Assembly (NCBI GenBank): GCA_039105265.1
Contig: JAPFFF010000044.1
Location: 1,116,001 to 1,180,000, forward strand
Direction: 5' to 3'
From: Tritrichomonas musculus
Lineage: Eukaryota > Parabasalia > Tritrichomonadida > Tritrichomonadidae
Length of the DNA stretch: 64,000 bases
This document shows positions 29,726 through 39,533 of the stretch, piece after piece. The notes under the pieces were generated by a model. The model was not told where the DNA came from. It ran no database searches and saw only the letters and a list, made by a program, of their open reading frames with translations. The translations under genes and the position numbers were made by a program. Each line of letters opens with the position of its first letter. Within the stretch, counting starts at the first letter, position 1.

Positions 29726-32700
29726 ACCTAAGAGTACGTGCAAATTTAGGTAAGTTGGTTTGTTGAAATGTCTTTGACTTCCTGAATGCATTCGAACCAT
29801 CCAACAAATCAAATGTCATACTTTCTCCTTCATGCATTCTTTCAAAAAGCTCTTCAACTGAGATATCCATCCTTTTGCACTTGTTGAGAATAACTTGTTT
29901 TGGAATTCCTTTGAGTCTAATATGATATCCTTCATTTCCTTGTTCATCAACCAAGATATCGAGGTAGCTCTTTTTACCAAGTGCAATGAGTTTTCTTGAG
30001 TGTATTTCCCCTTGACTACCTTCGAACTCATCAAAGTCATTATGAAACTGACACATATTTTTTCCAATAAGAGGTTGATGATACTTGAACTGGAATAAGT
30101 CAGCTATCCTTGGTACATCTTTTTCAAGTACATGCATACTATCAGTATCTTGATAAAAGATAGGTATACCTGCTTGCTCAGCTGTAGCCATAACCCTGTT
30201 CATTAAGTGCTTACTCCAAGAGAGAACGCTTGCACCAAATTGAGGTAGGTTGAAATGGTCATTAATTGGTTTCAACTTCTTGACATAGCACTTATCAATA
30301 TTAGCATCTTCAACAACCTCCTTGATAAAGTTGTAGTTCCTCCAGAGGTACTTGTATAGTTGGCTTTTTGGTACTGTCTTGGTTTCAGTCTTTGTTGCTT
30401 TCAATATTGACTTGCCATATATGGAGTTGAGGAGGAGCTTTATTGTTTGTTCAAGAGGGTTCTTTTGCTTTTTATAACTTGCCCTGAGATTAAAGAGCTT
30501 CTCAATGAACTCATTGATTTTCTTGTTAAATCCTTCATCAAAGTAATAGCCACGTATTAACTCATATTCAACATCATAAAATTCGAACAAGTCCATGAGA
30601 CCTACTTTATCGATATAATAATGGTCAACAAGGAAATTGCCGAATATTTTACTACCTGCTTCATTCCTTGTAAATACTTGTCCAAATTTATATGGCTCTT
30701 TTGATTTACATTCGAGTTTCTTGATGTTGACTTCGATAAAGAATGTATCATATTGCATAAGTTGTTCATGTGTTGTACCTTGTGGTATTACTTTAGGTCT
30801 TCCTAATGGTATACCATCCATAACATACATTGCAGATGGATATAAGCTAACTGCATCAAAGTCTTGTATCTTTCCTTCGATGTATTGCTTTTCATTACCT
30901 GCTGTCATTGTTCTTCCACCAGAGACACATCGTTGTATGAAGTCTTGACACTTACCTGATAGTTCATAACATCCATCAAAGCAACCATATTTCTTGGCAA
31001 AGCAGTATCCAATAGCACTTATAGATATAAAATCATGAACACCATACATATCTGTCTTTGTCTCTTTAAAGACTGCTTTCAGGTCTTCATTAAATTTTTC
31101 CATTCCCTTCATCAAAACAATACAGTCCTTGAAACAATAGAAGATGGCATATTTAATGATGTCGATTTTGCCATCATTATAGCAATTTGCGATTTTTGCA
31201 TTTTCGATAATCTGCTTGCAGTTTGCATCAAGTTGTGCTTTCGATAACTTATCTGCATTTTCATCGATGTATTGCTGTTGGAACTCAGTAGCATCAACAA
31301 TTCTTCTTTGAATGTTCTCTTGTGTATATAGCTTATATGCCATGACTTCCTTGTGAACATTGAGGTTGAACATTGTAGCAAATTTACTTAATGCTTGAGG
31401 TATTATACTATATGAGTTCCTGAATGTTAATCGCTTTTTGACTTTCCTTGTACCTTCTTCGAATAATGTCATGATGATTTGCAACACAGTTCCACTTCGT
31501 TCTGTTATCTGTGTATCCCATCCAGGTGTGTTAATGAAAAAACATGCATCATACTTGAGGTTATGAAAATATGTTAATGAGCCACTCCATAAATAATTCA
31601 AGAGCTTCTGTCCACAATCTTCACCTTGAATAGATATTTTATGTATGTTGGCTCCATCTCGAAAGATCGTACAATTGAGATATGGTATATGTGGACTGAC
31701 TGTCGAGTTTGTTTCGAAGTCGCTATAATAAATCCTTGACCATGTATTTTGTTTCTTTTTATTATTCTCAATGAGTCTTGTACTTTGTTCTGCATTATAT
31801 TCGAGACTTACATAGTCATTAACATGTTCATATTCAGTTGTGTTGATAATATCCATTTCGCATGCTTTGATTTCTTCAAATAGATGTAACTCAAACATCT
31901 TTTGGAAAAAGGTTATTGGTTTGATTCCTTCATGTTTATAGTCTTTGACAGTCTTTCCATTTTTCTCCAATCTTGCTATCATACATCTTTTGTCAAAAGG
32001 CATATATGCAAATGTTCTATCAAGTTCTTCATAGTGTTGAAGGTAGAATAATGTACAAGGTATTTTCCTGTTGAGCATATAATGGTCTTTGAACAATATC
32101 AGGTTAACTTCTCTTTTAAAATCAACAGACCATTTTTTCTTTCTGGTGTTGATTCTTGTTTCATACTTGTATTTATCAGGTTGTTCAACAATTCTAATGA
32201 TACTAAAATTGCACTTGAACTTTTTAGCTACTTCTTCTATCTTGTTATTGGGTATGGCTCTTGTTTGAACAAAAAATCGTAAGTCATCTATTTCATCATC
32301 AGTGAACACACCTGATTGTATACAAGCATATACAAAACAATTATCTCTGTAGTTCTCTTTCCTTACCTCATGAAAGATTTGGTATGTAGATAAGTCTATA
32401 GGTGATAGATTGATGTATGGGAAAAAACTACCTTCTGGTGTATTTCGATAGTCTTCATCAATTTCGACTTCATCATCATAGATTTCATGAGTATCCATAT
32501 CTTGCATCTTGGTTCTAAAATGAACACCATCATTTGTTTTGTTCATGTCAATAAATTGTACCTCATATCGAACTGGAATGAACATGTTTGAGATATATGG
32601 ATTAGTGTCTGATTGGTCTTCACTTAAATCAAGTTCTCCTGTTATATGACCTAATGTACTTTCGATGTTGTGCTTATCACTGAGTGTGAAGTACTTATAA

Positions 32701-33530
32701 GTTCCATCAAGTGCAATTGCTTTAACAATAGGTCTTCCAACATTTTTCTTTTTATGTATCTGTCGTAGTGCTTCCGTAAATGCGTACCTCTTATCTTCAT
32801 CTTGATTGATGTCTTCAATGTGAAATTCTACACCAGTCATTTTCTCCTCCAACTTCGTTAATCGTTCTTTCAAGTTTTCATTTTCTTCTATTAATTGTTC
32901 CATTTCTTCTCGAAAGTCGAATGGACGAACATTATCCTCCTTATAATCACTATTGGATTTCATTTCATGAACACTTTTCGGTGGCTTATATGGTTCTTTG
33001 CGAGCTGGTGATGGTTCTTGTTCATGATCAACTTCTTCTTCTTCTCCTTCTATCTTTGTTTCTTCTTTTGGATTGGAACCGAGTTTTTGATTCTCGACAA
33101 ATGCAGATGGTCTAGCGAGAACTCTTGGAGGTGGTGGTATTTGTTGATTAGAAGGAGGTGGAGGAGGTGGAGGAACTTGTATTATATTATATGAGCGAGG
33201 TGGTGGAAAGACTTTATTGGAAATTGGAACATATGGAACATATGGATTCTTCCTTCTTGCATCGTCTTCTTGCTTCAATCTTGCTAATGCTTCTTCTTCT
33301 TGCTGCTTCTTCAATCTAGCTGCTTCTTCTTCTTGTTGCTTCTTCAATCGAGCTGCTTCTTCTTCTTCTTGCTTCTTCTTCAATCTAGCTGCTTCTTCTT
33401 CTTCTTGCTTCTTCTTCAATCTAGCTGCTTCTTCTTCTTGCTGCTTCTTCTTCTTGCTGCTTCTTCTTGCTGCTTCATGATGAACTGTCGCATGGATTCG
33501 AGTTGTTCTGGGGTCATGTTCTTGAGCCAA
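29718..33530 (-). CDS. PolB: Protein-primed DNA polymerase B
   Basis: The replicative polymerase of the element. A charged N-terminal region has five imperfect repeats of an EEEAARLKKKQ unit, a Pro-rich linker and a coiled coil (ENLKERLTKLEEKM). The 3'-5' exonuclease begins near residue 600 (YYSDFETN, then LTYFHNLKYD). The polymerase domain has motif A (DFDAVSLYPSAMY, near residue 895), motif B (KLLLNSIYGKS, near 1037) and motif C (FYQDTDSMHV, near 1127). These are the hallmarks of family B polymerases of the protein-primed type used by Polintons. The N-terminal start is uncertain. The repeats produce purine-rich DNA (33290-33470) likely to vary in length. Confidence 0.95.
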   Translation of the reverse strand: MAQEHDPRTTRIHATVHHEAARRSSKKKKQQEEEAARLKKKQEEEEAARLKKKQEEEEAARLKKQQEEEAARLKKQQEEEALARLKQEDDARRKNPYVPYVPISNKVFPPPRSYNIIQVPPPPPPPSNQQIPPPPRVLARPSAFVENQKLGSNPKEETKIEGEEEEVDHEQEPSPARKEPYKPPKSVHEMKSNSDYKEDNVRPFDFREEMEQLIEENENLKERLTKLEEKMTGVEFHIEDINQDEDKRYAFTEALRQIHKKKNVGRPIVKAIALDGTYKYFTLSDKHNIESTLGHITGELDLSEDQSDTNPYISNMFIPVRYEVQFIDMNKTNDGVHFRTKMQDMDTHEIYDDEVEIDEDYRNTPEGSFFPYINLSPIDLSTYQIFHEVRKENYRDNCFVYACIQSGVFTDDEIDDLRFFVQTRAIPNNKIEEVAKKFKCNFSIIRIVEQPDKYKYETRINTRKKKWSVDFKREVNLILFKDHYMLNRKIPCTLFYLQHYEELDRTFAYMPFDKRCMIARLEKNGKTVKDYKHEGIKPITFFQKMFELHLFEEIKACEMDIINTTEYEHVNDYVSLEYNAEQSTRLIENNKKKQNTWSRIYYSDFETNSTVSPHIPYLNCTIFRDGANIHKISIQGEDCGQKLLNYLWSGSLTYFHNLKYDACFFINTPGWDTQITERSGTVLQIIMTLFEEGTRKVKKRLTFRNSYSIIPQALSKFATMFNLNVHKEVMAYKLYTQENIQRRIVDATEFQQQYIDENADKLSKAQLDANCKQIIENAKIANCYNDGKIDIIKYAIFYCFKDCIVLMKGMEKFNEDLKAVFKETKTDMYGVHDFISISAIGYCFAKKYGCFDGCYELSGKCQDFIQRCVSGGRTMTAGNEKQYIEGKIQDFDAVSLYPSAMYVMDGIPLGRPKVIPQGTTHEQLMQYDTFFIEVNIKKLECKSKEPYKFGQVFTRNEAGSKIFGNFLVDHYYIDKVGLMDLFEFYDVEYELIRGYYFDEGFNKKINEFIEKLFNLRASYKKQKNPLEQTIKLLLNSIYGKSILKATKTETKTVPKSQLYKYLWRNYNFIKEVVEDANIDKCYVKKLKPINDHFNLPQFGASVLSWSKHLMNRVMATAEQAGIPIFYQDTDSMHVLEKDVPRIADLFQFKYHQPLIGKNMCQFHNDFDEFEGSQGEIHSRKLIALGKKSYLDILVDEQGNEGYHIRLKGIPKQVILNKCKRMDISVEELFERMHEGESMTFDLLDGSNAFRKSKTFQQTNLPKFARTLRFT

Positions 33531-33830
33531 ACTTCTGTGGGTGGAGCTGATGGCGGATCTGATGGTGGAGCTTGTTGACCCGATTGCTCGATCGAGTCAA
33601 ATAGACTAACATCGCTGTCTGAGCTGTAGTTGTATGACATACAAGTATAAAAATGATCTATTTTCTAGTTGATATCACTAAATTTTAAATTTCGTAGAAA
33701 AACTCGAAGGTAGATATTTTTCTTTGAAAAAGTTAAATACACTATAAAAATTCAAAAATTGAATTAAAAAAAATAAAATATATTGAAATTTTAAAAAAAT
33801 ATATTTATTAATATCACTATTATTTTATTA

Positions 33831-34256
33831 ATGATGAATGAAGAAGAAGATAAAATAGAAGATATTTTACAAAAACAAACACCTCCTAAAGGTTGTGATT
33901 CATTCGACTACAAAATTAATATAAACATGTCGAAAAAAATATCTCAACTAAAAGTTGAAGATGATACATCAAATTTAAGAACGATGTGTGAAAATTATGC
34001 TCATGCTCTTGAAAATGATGCACATCGACTTCGAGCAAAACAAAAAAAGAGGTATGATGAATGGTTTGACAGCCTCGAAAAAGATTGTTATCCTGCAAGA
34101 GACATTGTTAACTTGTACAACATGTTCTTTGGTCATGAACTATCTATTACTCGACTTGGTTTCGGGCATCTCGATGGAACAAAGAGACACTTTACACATA
34201 AGAAAGTGAAAAGAAACAAGAAGTTCATCACAATGTACTACAAGAAAAATGAATAA
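33831..34256 (+). CDS. Small unknown Polinton protein (141 residues)
   Basis: Not recognised. The N-terminus is acidic (MMNEEEDKIEDIL), followed by a helical charged segment (AHALENDAHRLRAKQKKRYDEWF), a DIVNLYNMFFGHELSITRLG segment and a very basic C-terminus (THKKVKRNKKF). The start is preceded by TTATTTTATT as in other genes of the element. The mix of acidic and basic ends could suit a nucleic-acid-binding or terminal protein, but nothing proves this. Confidence 0.65.
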   Translation: MMNEEEDKIEDILQKQTPPKGCDSFDYKININMSKKISQLKVEDDTSNLRTMCENYAHALENDAHRLRAKQKKRYDEWFDSLEKDCYPARDIVNLYNMFFGHELSITRLGFGHLDGTKRHFTHKKVKRNKKFITMYYKKNE

Positions 34257-34290
34257 CTAAAAAAAAAAGTTTTTTTTTTTTAACTACATG

Positions 34291-34526
34291 TTTTTCCTCA
34301 TAAGCTACCTTTTTCCTCATAAGCTACCTTTTTCCTCATAAGCTACCTTTTTCCTCATAAGCTACCTTTTTCCTCATAAGCTACCTTTTTCCTCATAAGC
34401 TACCTTTTTCCTCATAAGCTACCTTTTTTCCTCATAAGCTACCTTTTTTCCTCATAAGCTACCTTTTTTCCTCATAAGCTACCTTTTTCCTCATAAGCTA
34501 CCTTTTTCCTCATAAGCTACCTTTTT
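34291..34526. repeat. Twelve-copy 19-20-bp minisatellite
   Basis: Twelve head-to-tail copies of CTTTTTCCTCATAAGCTAC, with a few copies one T longer. The array sits between two convergent genes. The minus-strand gene at 34491 enters the array at its 3' end and stops after about one and a half units. The unit is not a multiple of three. It lies near the middle of the element. Confidence 0.95.
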
Positions 34527-34781
34527 GCTTTCATACAACATTATTTTTTCCTTCATACTTTGTACTTCTTTTTTCTTTCTTTCACGATATGCCTTTTGCT
34601 GTTGTTTACGTGCTTCATTTCGTTCTTCAACAGTTGCATACTTTTGCTTTCTACCACGTTTTTCTGTTGTTTCAGTTTTTGCAGTATCAATATTTTTGAG
34701 GTTGTTGTTACTCTTGGACTTCTTCAACTTCTTGATGATAGCTGTTTCCTTGAACTCACCCAAATCTAAATTTTGGCTCAT
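34491..34781 (-). CDS. bZIP-like basic DNA-binding protein (96 residues)
   Basis: The ATG at 34781 (MSQNLDLGEF) is the likely start. A short acidic lead and a Lys/Asn-rich stretch are followed by KRGRKQKYATVEERNEARK, then QQQKAYRERKKKEVQSMKEK, resembling an AT-hook-like RGRK motif joined to the basic region of a bZIP protein with a short heptad tail. It probably binds DNA, perhaps regulating the element's genes. Its C-terminus is encoded by the first units of the minisatellite, so its length may vary between copies. Confidence 0.6.
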   Translation of the reverse strand: MSQNLDLGEFKETAIIKKLKKSKSNNNLKNIDTAKTETTEKRGRKQKYATVEERNEARKQQQKAYRERKKKEVQSMKEKIMLYESKKVAYEEKGSL

Positions 34782-34857
34782 GATTTCATTCGAGAAAAAA
34801 AATTGAATTATTTTTGAAAATTGAATATTCGCAAACAAAATCACTTCATTTTTTAAA

Positions 34858-35229
34858 ATGTCGCGTTCTGGAAATGACTTCAAAGAATTCCAAAAACAGC
34901 AAAAGCTAGCTATCAAAAATGCTCATGTTGAAATAGCCAATGCTATTAAAGAGGTGATATTTCTGTTCAACCAAAAAATAATAAACTCGACATCATCTAA
35001 TGTCTGCACCATCTATGACCCTTTGATACAAGCAAACATGAACAAGATTGCTGAAGCACTTACTCAAATGAATCTCACTACCTGCGAGGTTTTTCATAAA
35101 AAGATTCCTCAATCTACAACACCAAAATCTATTGGCTTTCACGTGCCTATAGTGCCTGACTCGCAAGAGACACAAGAAGAAGATGATGAAGATGAACAAG
35201 AAGCTTCATCTCCAAAAGACAAGGAGTAA
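34858..35229 (+). CDS. Small unknown Polinton protein with acidic tail (123 residues)
   Basis: Not recognised. The first 80 residues are helical (FKEFQKQQKLAIKNAHVEIA, then IQANMNKIAEALTQMN). The last 25 residues are acidic (QETQEEDDEDEQEASSPKD). It diverges from the bZIP-like gene with 76 bp between starts. Confidence 0.6.
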   Translation: MSRSGNDFKEFQKQQKLAIKNAHVEIANAIKEVIFLFNQKIINSTSSNVCTIYDPLIQANMNKIAEALTQMNLTTCEVFHKKIPQSTTPKSIGFHVPIVPDSQETQEEDDEDEQEASSPKDKE

Positions 35230-35282
35230 GAGTAAAAAAATAATTACTTCTAATTTTAAGTTTTTTTTATATATGTCTTTTT

Positions 35283-35807
35283 TTATACTATGCAATATTT
35301 TAAGCATACATGATAATTATTAACAAGCTCATTATATTCTTTATTATATACTTGTTTCAAGTCAATGACTACCTCTCCATTATCTTTAATAATCTTAATA
35401 GCATCTATTTTTCTTATTGGATTGCTCTTAGTTGCACAACATCCAACATCTTCATTAAGTTGTACTTCAACCTCACTAACATGTAGTATTGCTTTGATGA
35501 TGTTGCTAAGAGATTCAATAGGTACTATGATGCATTTCTTTGATATAATGTTAGCTAGTAGTGCTTTGTCTTGATTAAGTAGTATTTGTGCATATGCTTC
35601 AAGTATAACATTACGTACATCTGGTTCAACTTCAACAGGTTCAGTTTGCACTCCAATGTCTCTTGTAATAACAATGTCTTCCTTGCCATCATCTCTCTTA
35701 TTAATAATAATGTTGTTGTTGATGTTTGATGTAGATGATGCAGCTGCTGATGGTTCTAAAGATACATTTGCTTGAACTCCATTGGTTGTACCCCTCTTCT
35801 TAATCAT
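35283..35807 (-). CDS. Small unknown Polinton protein with GVQTE motif (174 residues)
   Basis: Not recognised as a family. A Ser/Ala/Asn-rich low-complexity N-terminus leads to RDIGVQTEPVEVEPD (residues 49-63), then a helical region with an LLNQDKALLANIISKK segment and a Cys-containing C-terminus. GVQTE resembles the binding motif of dynein light chain LC8; the same kind of motif occurs in two other proteins of this element (see findings). Confidence 0.6.
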   Translation of the reverse strand: MIKKRGTTNGVQANVSLEPSAAASSTSNINNNIIINKRDDGKEDIVITRDIGVQTEPVEVEPDVRNVILEAYAQILLNQDKALLANIISKKCIIVPIESLSNIIKAILHVSEVEVQLNEDVGCCATKSNPIRKIDAIKIIKDNGEVVIDLKQVYNKEYNELVNNYHVCLKYCIV

Positions 35808-35828
35808 TTAGGTTGGGAAAAAATAGGC

Positions 35829-36275
35829 TTAAAGTACTAAGTCTAGCTGTTCTCCAATAAACATGTCAAATGACTCAATTTGATATTTCTGCTTGAGAGC
35901 ATCGATTTTTGGTTTATGACTTGTAGGAGCAGCTGCAATGGAGTAGTTGTAGTATTTGATTCCTTGATACTCTTGAGTGGTAGTGTTTCCATTTATGTAG
36001 AACTCTTCGAAATCTTCAGTTATTTTTCTCCTTGAGTTAGGCTTAATAAATATTGAGTCAAGATCAAGTTCTTTGAGCTTATCTGGATAAAATCTGTGGC
36101 ACTTGTCTTTTACCTTGATTGAGACATAGAGTACTTTGCCTAAATAGCTCCATTCTCCTGCTTTCATTGGGTACTTGTCACAAAGTATCGAGAAATTACA
36201 TTGTTTAGTATTTGGAGCACATTTTGCGCGAAGTTCATTGACATAGTCATAGACGTTTCTTGTTGTCATTTTCAT
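35829..36275 (-). CDS. Small unknown Polinton protein (148 residues)
   Basis: Not recognised. It has four Cys in the first half (AKCAPNTKQCNFSILC, later KCHRFYP) and a mixed alpha/beta pattern, with AGEWSYLGKVLYVSIKVKD in the middle. The Cys/His spacing could hold a metal, but does not match a standard zinc finger I can name. The start may be the first or third codon (MKMTT). Confidence 0.6.
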   Translation of the reverse strand: MKMTTRNVYDYVNELRAKCAPNTKQCNFSILCDKYPMKAGEWSYLGKVLYVSIKVKDKCHRFYPDKLKELDLDSIFIKPNSRRKITEDFEEFYINGNTTTQEYQGIKYYNYSIAAAPTSHKPKIDALKQKYQIESFDMFIGEQLDLVL

Positions 36276-36299
36276 CTGGATAAAAAATTCAATAAAAAA

Positions 36300-36734
36300 T
36301 TAATATATGTTATTTTGGGTAAAGATATGTTGGGTAGGTCCATATCGAATATCTTGTTTATTATATTCTCTTGCTCTACCTTGCATTGGTGGTTTCTCAG
36401 GCTTCTTAAGATATTTTGGTAAGAGAGGTACTGGTCTATCTTTTTCACCTATATGTCGATAAAAACCACCATCTGTAATACTAACAGGAGGTTCACGAAC
36501 AGGTTTGGTTATATGTTCTCGAGTATCTGGAAATCTAACAGGGTCCTCATGTTCAATAATCTGGGTAGGTGGTCGATTAATATATGGGTTGAAAGTTACA
36601 GAATAAGTATTAGTATTACTGAACACACCAAAATGTTGAAACTCTATGTCCTTATTTTTCATGGTAGCTTCATTATACATCATACCTTCTCTTCCAACAA
36701 TCTCAGCATGTGGGCTTCTATAATCATTCGACAT
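36300..36734 (-). CDS. Pro-rich unknown Polinton protein (144 residues)
   Basis: Not recognised. It is rich in Pro, Asn, Tyr and Arg with little predicted helix (INRPPTQIIEHEDPVRFPD, then KPVREPPVSI and LLPKYLKKPEKPPM). It is placed immediately downstream of the major capsid gene on the same strand. Extended, Pro-rich proteins in that position often cement or scaffold capsids; this is inference from context. Confidence 0.6.
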   Translation of the reverse strand: MSNDYRSPHAEIVGREGMMYNEATMKNKDIEFQHFGVFSNTNTYSVTFNPYINRPPTQIIEHEDPVRFPDTREHITKPVREPPVSITDGGFYRHIGEKDRPVPLLPKYLKKPEKPPMQGRAREYNKQDIRYGPTQHIFTQNNIY

Positions 36735-36761
36735 TTTCTATAAAATAAAATATACATCTTT

Positions 36762-38444
36762 TTACTCAGGGGTTGTTAAATCATAAGGACCAATACGTAC
36801 TGATGGTGGCATACCGTTTGGTCTAATCAAGATACTAATTGATATATCTGTTAATAAGCATAATAATGGAGGTGTATCTACTTCCTGTCTAAATGGATTA
36901 TCTGCCTTTTGACTACATATCAATTCGAAGTTAATAGGTGCAAGACTTGAAAGACCTTGTTGATATGTTCCATCCGTTTCAGTTGGAAGACCTATGAAGA
37001 ATGAGGACCTATCATTTGGATAATAACCTGTTGTATTTTCATTATATTGATACTCATTAGCTAGACTTGCTATAACCTCTTTGTTAAATCCATTTTGCTC
37101 TCCATTCATGTTCATTGCATTCTGGCAATATTCGAGGAACTCTGGATACTTACCATTCGTACCAAATGCTTTAGCAGGAATATTATTGTAATTACCACAA
37201 TTCATATGAAATGCTTCAAACATAGGATTCTTGAAGTATGTCTTATGCGTATGCTTGAGTGGGAATAAGCAAAACATACTATCTACAAAATTAGGTGTAA
37301 TAGTAATAGTTGCTTTATCTTGTTCATTATTAAGAGGTCTTGTACAAGTGTAAAATGACATAATCTGTGTTGGGAATGTAAGTGGATGTTGTGGGTTAGC
37401 ATATCTTTGAACAAGTGCTGTATATACAGATTCATGAATACCAAAACAAGGTATAATACTCGCACATTCTTCAATGGAATAATCAACAACACTCCAAGTT
37501 CTCCAATCACTGTAAATAGTTCGGTCAACTCTTGCCTTAGTATTGTTAGCTCCTGCGACTTCATATGCTCCTCCATGATTTTCACCAACAGGTGGAAGAT
37601 TCTTGGGGTCATTAATCTTATCCATTGCTATTTTTTCGGTACTTGTCCACATCCATATTGGTTCTCCAATAGGTCGAAATTCATTGGTAATTTCATCAAC
37701 ATTGAAGTCTTTCATTATATGTGGATTAGCAACCAAGCTCTTTTCAAAACCAACTGGACAATATACCATACCAGCTGTTGAAAAGTATAGACGTAATTCG
37801 ATTTTACCTGCAAATGCTGGCAAGTACTTGATATTAGATAAAGGTAGGAATCGTCGCAAATCAATCTTTAATCTAATTGTTTCAGTGACAGAAGTCACAT
37901 CTTTGTTAAGATTTGCAACAAAACCACATCTCCTTCCATGAGTATCATTCCAAATATCCTTATGTCTTGCTTTACTATATATATCAGCTCTTTTAGTAAC
38001 TTCATTTGCACAACATGCAGTTAAAAAGGATTCTTCACATCCAAAGTTCTGGGTATAAAGCGTCATACCATTAGCTACAATTTCATACTTCTCAACTGCA
38101 TCTCGAGCATCCTTAAAACCAAACCATACCTTACCAAAATTATAACCACTGACATTTTCTAAATCACTTAGAATTGGCTTGTCTATTTTTATCATCACTT
38201 TCATATCTGCTCGAATAAATCCATTATATATATCAGCAGTATTATGAGTATTAGGAGAGATAATACATGTTGTATATGAACCACTCTTAATTGGTGGTGA
38301 TGGTGAATATGAAGTTTGTGGATTTAATGAGTATGCCTTATTTGTATCACTAAGTGCTATGCAATTATCGACAACATCAAAGTAAGATGCAATCTGAGTA
38401 CAAACCTCTGCTGAGGTTCTCATATAGGATTCCTTGTTAAGCAT
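36762..38444 (-). CDS. MCP: Major capsid protein (double jelly roll)
   Basis: The 560-residue protein matches Polinton major capsid proteins in length and strand pattern. The N-terminal helix (YMRTSAEVCTQIASYFDVVD) is shared with the fossil at 13060-13272, and the C-terminal half with that at 783-1620. Two jelly rolls can be traced as beta-rich blocks about residues 60-290 and 310-550, with FPLKHTHKTYFKNPMFEAF near the second. Such proteins trimerise into hexons of an icosahedral shell. It lies in a minus-strand run with the 183-residue protein, the glycine-rich protein, the ATPase, the integrase, the minor capsid and the protease, probably the virion and packaging genes. I identify it from homology between copies plus context, not from a database. 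Confidence 0.85.
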   Translation of the reverse strand: MLNKESYMRTSAEVCTQIASYFDVVDNCIALSDTNKAYSLNPQTSYSPSPPIKSGSYTTCIISPNTHNTADIYNGFIRADMKVMIKIDKPILSDLENVSGYNFGKVWFGFKDARDAVEKYEIVANGMTLYTQNFGCEESFLTACCANEVTKRADIYSKARHKDIWNDTHGRRCGFVANLNKDVTSVTETIRLKIDLRRFLPLSNIKYLPAFAGKIELRLYFSTAGMVYCPVGFEKSLVANPHIMKDFNVDEITNEFRPIGEPIWMWTSTEKIAMDKINDPKNLPPVGENHGGAYEVAGANNTKARVDRTIYSDWRTWSVVDYSIEECASIIPCFGIHESVYTALVQRYANPQHPLTFPTQIMSFYTCTRPLNNEQDKATITITPNFVDSMFCLFPLKHTHKTYFKNPMFEAFHMNCGNYNNIPAKAFGTNGKYPEFLEYCQNAMNMNGEQNGFNKEVIASLANEYQYNENTTGYYPNDRSSFFIGLPTETDGTYQQGLSSLAPINFELICSQKADNPFRQEVDTPPLLCLLTDISISILIRPNGMPPSVRIGPYDLTTPE

Positions 38445-38461
38445 TTTAGATAGAAAAAAAT

Positions 38462-39013
38462 TTACATCATATCTTCAAAGATGCGATTTCTCCTACCAAT
38501 AGGTCTCATAGGTATATATTGAGGTTGTTGTTCTTCTTCATATTGTTGTGGCGGTTCTTCAGGAACATACTGTTGTCTTGGTTTACTCATCCTTTTATCA
38601 ACAACCTCCTTTATCATACGTCTCTGTTCTTTCTTCTCTCGACTTATCTTCATTTCTTCACCTAGTGATTTTAGCTGTTTTAGTATTTCCTCATTCACAG
38701 TAGGGTCATAAACTTGGCTTTGTTGAGTTTTTCGAGGTTTTGTAGGTTTTCGTGCAGCTTTCGAACTTATTGGCTTTCTTGGCTTTTCTTCAAGTTCCTC
38801 ATGTTCTTCACTGTCTGAGTTTTCTTGAGTTTCTTCGTTATTTTCACTTTCTGAGTTTTCTTGATATTCTCGAGTTATTGGAGTTTTTCGCTGTTTTACA
38901 ATATACTTGTCTTTGGTTTTTGTAGGTAAAACTTCCCAATCTGGGTCATCCCTTCCATTCAACCATTTATGAATAACTGCAAGTCTCTTAGAACCTGTTA
39001 GATGTTTTGACAT
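38462..39013 (-). CDS. Unknown conserved Polinton protein (183 residues)
   Basis: The N-terminal 32 residues (MSKHLTGSKRLAVIHKWL, then DDPDWEVLPT) are nearly identical in the older fossil at 13290-13776, so this end is under strong constraint. The rest is charged and low-complexity: Glu/Asn/Ser-rich, then basic, with Pro/Gln-rich PQQYEEEQQPQYIP near the end and a final RRNRIFEDMM that is also conserved. It lies between the capsid and the glycine-rich gene. A virion-core or scaffold role is plausible. A SUMO-like or PX/PY label from other Polintons cannot be supported here. Confidence 0.7.
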   Translation of the reverse strand: MSKHLTGSKRLAVIHKWLNGRDDPDWEVLPTKTKDKYIVKQRKTPITREYQENSESENNEETQENSDSEEHEELEEKPRKPISSKAARKPTKPRKTQQSQVYDPTVNEEILKQLKSLGEEMKISREKKEQRRMIKEVVDKRMSKPRQQYVPEEPPQQYEEEQQPQYIPMRPIGRRNRIFEDMM

Positions 39014-39060
39014 TTAAAATAAACAAAAAAGTCCAAAAATTTAGTTTTTTTGAGTTTTCA

Positions 39061-39516
39061 TTAGATGTAGGTTCTCGCCCGATTGTTGGTAGTAAAGTCA
39101 CTCTCTTGTAATGATCTAGACGAAAATGCTGGCTTTTCAAGAGGTGCTCCAACTGAATCACCTTTTGCAGATTTATTAATTGATGATAAGGCAGTTTTCA
39201 CTTTTCCTTCTGGGACATATTTTAATGCTGTGTCAGCTATATTTGCTATTTTATTTCTTGTACTATCGCTCAAGAAGCTTTCACCAAGACCTCTCGCAAC
39301 TGAACCAATAACACCAGCATGCTTGGTTAATCCACCTGCTGAAGCATCTAATAGTTTACTTGCAAGACCTCCCGAAAAACTATCTGCTGCTCCCATTAAT
39401 AACTTACCGCCTAGTCCTACTCCTCCTTTTATTATCTCTTGCCATGGAGAAAATTGTTGCTTTTTGGAATAATTTGGCTTCCAATAATCTTCTACTGAAT
39501 GACGTTCAATTCCCAT
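39061..39516 (-). CDS. Glycine-rich amphipathic virion-type protein (151 residues)
   Basis: After a polar N-terminus (HSVEDYWKPNYSKKQQF), residues 30-110 consist of Gly/Ala/Leu-rich amphipathic helices (GGVGLGGKLLMGAADSFSGG, then VIGSVARGLGESFLSD). The C-terminus is polar. Similar small, glycine-rich, membrane-active proteins occur in adenoviruses (pVI) and in other Polinton-like elements. The homologue at 13806-14237 keeps the helices. I infer a minor virion role. Confidence 0.65.
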   Translation of the reverse strand: MGIERHSVEDYWKPNYSKKQQFSPWQEIIKGGVGLGGKLLMGAADSFSGGLASKLLDASAGGLTKHAGVIGSVARGLGESFLSDSTRNKIANIADTALKYVPEGKVKTALSSINKSAKGDSVGAPLEKPAFSSRSLQESDFTTNNRARTYI

Positions 39517-39533
39517 TTTTAAAAAATAAAAAA

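Noticed and set aside
33217-33578. Plus-strand Ser/Leu/Cys-rich frames opposite the polymerase N-terminus
   Set aside because: They are the complement of the Glu/Lys-rich repeats of the polymerase gene.
34291-34526. Possible CRISPR array
   Set aside because: Units are directly abutting 19-20-bp repeats without unique spacers, in a eukaryotic element.
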